Assembly (NCBI GenBank): GCA_018263175.1
Contig: JADFDB010000008.1
Location: forward strand, 1-38,780
Reading direction: 5' to 3'
DNA length: 38,780 nucleotides
Source of the DNA: Spirochaetota bacterium
GTDB taxonomy: Bacteria; Spirochaetota; UBA4802; UBA5368
The translations under genes were made by a program, and so were the position numbers. The notes beneath the pieces were generated by a model that was not told the origin of the DNA, did no database searches, and saw only the letters and a program-made list of their open reading frames with translations. How positions within the stretch are numbered: position 1 is the first letter of the stretch; each line of letters starts with the position of its first letter. This document shows, in pieces, positions 36,402-38,780 of the stretch.

Positions 36402-38780
36402 GTGAACACCCGTATCCTTATCGCCGGCAACAATCACGAAACCGCAGCGCGCTGCGCGGAAATCCTCGGCCCGCTGGGTTACGAGATCCGCTCAGTATCG
36501 GGCACCATCGAAGCCGTCATCGGAGCCATCGAGACGGACAGACCCGATCTCGTCCTCATGGACATCTCCATCCCCGCAGACGGCATCGGGATGGAGGCCG
36601 TCCGTTCGATCGGCAGGCGTTATGACCTTCCGCTCATCTATCTTGCCGGCGACGCCGGCGCCGATACCATCACGAGGGCGCGCGACACGGGCCCCTACGG
36701 CTACATCCTGAAGCCCGTAAAGGACCACGATCTCGTGTCGAACATCGATTCCGCCCTGCACCGGCATCAGCTCGAGAGGGAGCTCCGGGAGAGCGAGTTG
36801 AAATTCCGGACGCTTACCGAGCATAACAACGCGCCCGTGTACGTGATCCAGGGAGAGCGTTTCGTGTACGTCAACGGGGCCTTCACCCGCCTGCTGGAAT
36901 ACTCCGCCGACGAATGCTACCGCATGGCCTTCTGGGACGTCATGCATCCTGAATACAAAGAGCTTACGAAAGAGCGCGGCATCGCGCGCCAGCGCGGAGA
37001 CAAGGTGCCGGACCGCTATGAGGTCAGGCTGCTCACGAAAACGGGCCGCAGCCTCTGGGCCGAGCTGAGTGTGGCGCTCATCGAATACCAGGGCAAACCC
37101 GCCTCGCTCGGAACGGCGATCGACATCACCGGAAGCAAGATGGCCGAGGAGGCCCTGCGGCGCTCCGAAGAGCAGTACCGCCTGCTCGTTGAAAACGCGA
37201 ACGAGGCCATCGCGGTATTCCAGGACATGATGATCCGTTTCGCCAACAGAAAAATGTCCGAGGCCTCCGAATATCCCATCGACGAGCTCATTGGACGATC
37301 GTTCCTCGATCTCATCCATCACGATGACCGCGATCTCGTGGTCCAGAACCACCTGCGGCGCCTCCAGGGCCGGGAGATCCCGGAGTTGTACTCGTTCAGG
37401 ATCGTAACCAAAAGCGGAGAGGTAAAATGGGCGGAGATCAACACCGCCTTCATCGACTGGGAGGGAAGGCCCGCCGTGCTCTCCTTCCTTACCGACATCA
37501 CCGTACGGAAGATGATGGAAGAGGAAATCCGCAGCCACAACCAGCGGCTCGAGTACCTGCTTGCCGTCGCCAAGATCGGCATCGACATCATTGACGAGGA
37601 CTACAACATCCTCTACGTCGACCCCGGATGGACTAAAATCTACGGGGATTATCACGGTAGAAGATGCCATGAGTACTTCATGGGCCGTGCCGAGCCCTGC
37701 GACAACTGCGGAGTACCCGAGGCAATCGCGGGCCGGCGCACCGTCATAAAGGAAGAGGTCCTCGTAAAGGAAAACAACCGCATCGTCGAGGTACACACCA
37801 TCCCCTTCGAAGAGGGAGGACGGACGCTCGCGGCCGAGTTCAATATCGACATAACCGAACGCAAACGGCTGGAACAGCAGCTCGTACACGCGCAAAAGAT
37901 GGAGAGCGTCGGACGCCTCGCCGGCGGCATCGCGCACGACTTCAACAATATCCTTCAGGCCATCATAGGACTTTCACACATCGCCCTGTCCGAGGCGTCG
38001 GCCAGCCGCCCGCCGACCGAGGAGCTGGAACAGATCCTCACCGCGTCGAAGCGCGCGACCGCGCTGGTCAAACAGCTTCTCGCCTTCAGCAGCCGGCAGA
38101 CGATGCGTTGCGAGCACCTCGATCTCAACGCCATCATCGACGAGATGTCGGAAATGCTGCGGCGGATCATCGGCGAACACATAGAGCTCCGGACCGAACC
38201 GGCCGGCGGCCTGTGGAGCGTTTACGCGGACCCAGGGCAGATAGAGCAGATCATCATGAACCTCTGCGTCAACTCGCGCGACGCCATGCCAAACGGCGGA
38301 TCGATCGTTATACGCACTGCCTTTACACACCTGACGCCGGACCAGTCCCACCGCACGCCCCGGCAGGCGGGTGGGGATTACGTCATGCTCAGCATCAGCG
38401 ACACGGGGACCGGGATGGAGGAGGAGGTCAGCGAGCACGTGTTCGAACCATTCTTCACGACCAAGGAGGTCGGCAAGGGCACGGGGCTGGGGCTTGCGAC
38501 CGTATATGGAATCGTCAACCAGCACGAGGGATGGATCGAATTCGAGAGCTCCGTCAAAACGGGAACGACCTTCCGCATATACCTGCCCGCCTCCGGGGAG
38601 CACCCGCCCCGGCAGGCCGAAAAACCGCCGGGCGCCCGCAGGCCGTCGAGCGGCGCGGGGACCATCCTGCTTGCCGAGGACGATGAGATGGTTCGGACCA
38701 TGGCCGTAAAGATCCTCATGAATGCCGGCTACCGTGTGCTCACCGCCGCCGACGGAATCGAGGCGCTCGAGATCTTCCGG
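36402..38780 (+). CDS. Hybrid sensor histidine kinase (receiver, multiple PAS, HisKA/HATPase, C-terminal receiver), truncated at right edge
   Basis: Absent from ORF track (runs off edge). From GTG 36402: VNTRILIAGNNHETAARCAEILGPLGY...PDLVLMDISIPADG; PAS repeats; MESVGRLAGGIAHDFNNILQAIIG; GTGLGLATVYGIV; TILLAEDDEMVRTMAVKIL at the end. Start codon uncertain. Confidence 0.88.
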   Translation, partial: MNTRILIAGNNHETAARCAEILGPLGYEIRSVSGTIEAVIGAIETDRPDLVLMDISIPADGIGMEAVRSIGRRYDLPLIYLAGDAGADTITRARDTGPYGYILKPVKDHDLVSNIDSALHRHQLERELRESELKFRTLTEHNNAPVYVIQGERFVYVNGAFTRLLEYSADECYRMAFWDVMHPEYKELTKERGIARQRGDKVPDRYEVRLLTKTGRSLWAELSVALIEYQGKPASLGTAIDITGSKMAEEALRRSEEQYRLLVENANEAIAVFQDMMIRFANRKMSEASEYPIDELIGRSFLDLIHHDDRDLVVQNHLRRLQGREIPELYSFRIVTKSGEVKWAEINTAFIDWEGRPAVLSFLTDITVRKMMEEEIRSHNQRLEYLLAVAKIGIDIIDEDYNILYVDPGWTKIYGDYHGRRCHEYFMGRAEPCDNCGVPEAIAGRRTVIKEEVLVKENNRIVEVHTIPFEEGGRTLAAEFNIDITERKRLEQQLVHAQKMESVGRLAGGIAHDFNNILQAIIGLSHIALSEASASRPPTEELEQILTASKRATALVKQLLAFSSRQTMRCEHLDLNAIIDEMSEMLRRIIGEHIELRTEPAGGLWSVYADPGQIEQIIMNLCVNSRDAMPNGGSIVIRTAFTHLTPDQSHRTPRQAGGDYVMLSISDTGTGMEEEVSEHVFEPFFTTKEVGKGTGLGLATVYGIVNQHEGWIEFESSVKTGTTFRIYLPASGEHPPRQAEKPPGARRPSSGAGTILLAEDDEMVRTMAVKILMNAGYRVLTAADGIEALEIFR

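Noticed and set aside
36492-37937. 481-aa minus-strand ORF opposite the hybrid kinase
   Set aside because: Plus strand frame from 36402 is open to the window end and encodes receiver/PAS/kinase domains.

Overview
The window is a gene-dense, GC-rich bacterial region with no rRNA, tRNA, CRISPR or transposase that I could recognise. Most genes are on the minus strand and form apparent catabolic operons. (1) 1-11163 (-): glycyl radical enzyme -> GctA/GctB-type CoA-transferase -> MmgE/PrpD -> acyl-CoA dehydrogenase -> paraoxonase/lactonase-like -> small SCP2-like protein -> MFS transporter -> aldehyde:ferredoxin oxidoreductase (cut by the window edge). (2) 11283-13889 (-): SDR, NAD-dependent epimerase/dehydratase, PadR regulator. 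(3) 14400-15611 (+): beta-lactamase-family serine hydrolase. (4) 15712-24802 (-): the most interesting locus, a tightly packed nine-gene cluster (GMC oxidoreductase, TetR, unknown alpha-helical protein, two 2-hydroxyacyl-CoA dehydratase/benzoyl-CoA reductase-like subunits, two different BadF/BcrA/HgdC-type ATPases, a short acetyl-CoA-synthase (CdhC/AcsB)-like protein, a CooC-like ATPase). Several of its junctions are ATGA overlaps. (5) 25057-26430 (+): EAL protein, followed by an intergenic tandem repeat and hairpins, then pcnB (-). (6) 28286-34643 (-): alpha/beta hydrolase, acyl-CoA dehydrogenase, enoyl-CoA hydratase, NADH:flavin oxidoreductase and TetR, with a perfect palindrome just upstream of tetR. 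(7) 34857-38780 (+): two sensor histidine kinases, the second running off the right edge. The best candidate for an undescribed system is the locus in (4): a BCR/HAD-type ATP-driven reductase genetically coupled to ACS-like and CooC-like proteins, with no CODH/ACS genes in view. All homology calls come from reading motifs by eye; no database search was run.
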